DNA of 5,462 nt from Acidobacteriota bacterium. GTDB taxonomy: Bacteria > Acidobacteriota > Holophagae > Thermotomaculales > Thermotomaculaceae. Shown here piece by piece: positions 5,182-5,462 of this stretch. The stretch is taken from positions 1-5,462 of the forward strand of contig JAMOUY010000382.1 in the NCBI GenBank assembly GCA_027067895.1. The letters are read 5' to 3'. The position numbers were made by a program, and so were the translations under genes. Every line of letters begins with the position of its first letter. Positions within the stretch are counted from its first letter, which is position 1. Below the pieces are notes generated by a model. The model saw nothing but the letters and a program-made list of their open reading frames with translations. It had not been told where the DNA came from and did no database searches.

Positions 5182-5462
5182 GAAAACATTAGTTTCAAAG
5201 CCATAAAAATAATTGCGATGAAAATTAGGATTTTTATGTATTTTTCCCCTTTTTCAACCGCAAGTTTTGCCCCCAGATACCCGCCTATTCCCTGACCTGT
5301 GGCGACAACGGCTGCTACGTGCCAGTCAATTTTTCCCTTTAAGGCGAAAATTATAATGGCTACAATTGTATATGACGCAATGATAAAAGTTTTAACCGCG
5401 TTTGTTTTAACCAAATCGTACCCCGTGGCAAGTTTTATTCCCGCAATAAGCAGAAGCCCCAC
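5178..5462 (-). CDS. TSUP-family (TauE/SafE) membrane permease, C-terminal part (partial)
   Basis: The minus-strand frame is open from the right edge to a TAA at 5178-5180, giving 94 residues. The codon at the edge is GTG, but the family is usually near 250 residues, so the true start should lie outside the window and this is the second half. GYDLVKTNAVK (14-24), ALKGKIDWH (40-48), GQGIGGYLGAKLAVEKGEKY (56-75) and the last helix ending ALKLMF (88-93) are typical of the C-terminal repeat of TauE/SafE (formerly DUF81) proteins. Three transmembrane helices are clear (about 22-40, 47-68, 75-92). Members export or import sulfur-containing or organic anions such as sulfite or sulfoacetate; the substrate here is unknown. 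The gene is convergent with the antiporter gene and the two stop codons overlap within 5178-5181, leaving no room for a separate terminator between them. Confidence 0.9.
   Translation of the reverse strand: MGLLLIAGIKLATGYDLVKTNAVKTFIIASYTIVAIIIFALKGKIDWHVAAVVATGQGIGGYLGAKLAVEKGEKYIKILIFIAIIFMALKLMFS

Overview
The window is AT-rich, gene-dense bacterial DNA. It has TTG, GTG and ATG starts, GAGG-type ribosome binding sites, overlapping genes and almost no intergenic space. The Xer recombinase, the PTS-type EIIA and the PII fold point to Bacteria. Base composition and gene content do not let me name a phylum. I see no RNA genes, CRISPR arrays, insertion sequences or signs of recent transfer.

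Layout. Positions 1-63 hold the first 21 codons of a leftward gene for a membrane or exported protein. A 161-base divergent control region follows. It carries a leftward promoter, a perfect inverted repeat lying over that promoter's -10, and a rightward TATAAT box. A two-gene rightward unit comes next: a TIGR01777/SDR39U1-type epimerase-like protein (225-1085, TTG start), overlapping by 8 bases a XerC/XerD-type tyrosine recombinase (1078-1986) with all six catalytic residues. After a 57-base gap with an extended -10 motif, a second rightward unit has four tightly packed genes: a PtsN-like PTS EIIA (2044-2499, GTG start), a small PII-like protein (2492-2833), a Phe-rich membrane protein that looks like a divergent CPA2 antiporter half (2835-3890), and a canonical-looking CPA2 cation:proton antiporter without an RCK domain (3874-5181). 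The last gene meets a leftward TSUP (TauE/SafE) permease, cut by the window edge, and the two stop codons overlap.

How they may work together. The most interesting part is 2044-5181. Two soluble signalling-type proteins, a phosphorylatable EIIA and a PII-fold protein, are translationally linked to two related but unequal antiporter-like membrane proteins. One membrane protein keeps the family's helix-5 aspartate and the other has lost it. My inference is a monovalent-cation (Na+ or K+)/proton transport system, possibly a heterodimer, regulated in trans by phosphorylation state (EIIA) and a small ligand (PII-like). The substrate, the ligand and any physical interaction cannot be read from the sequence.
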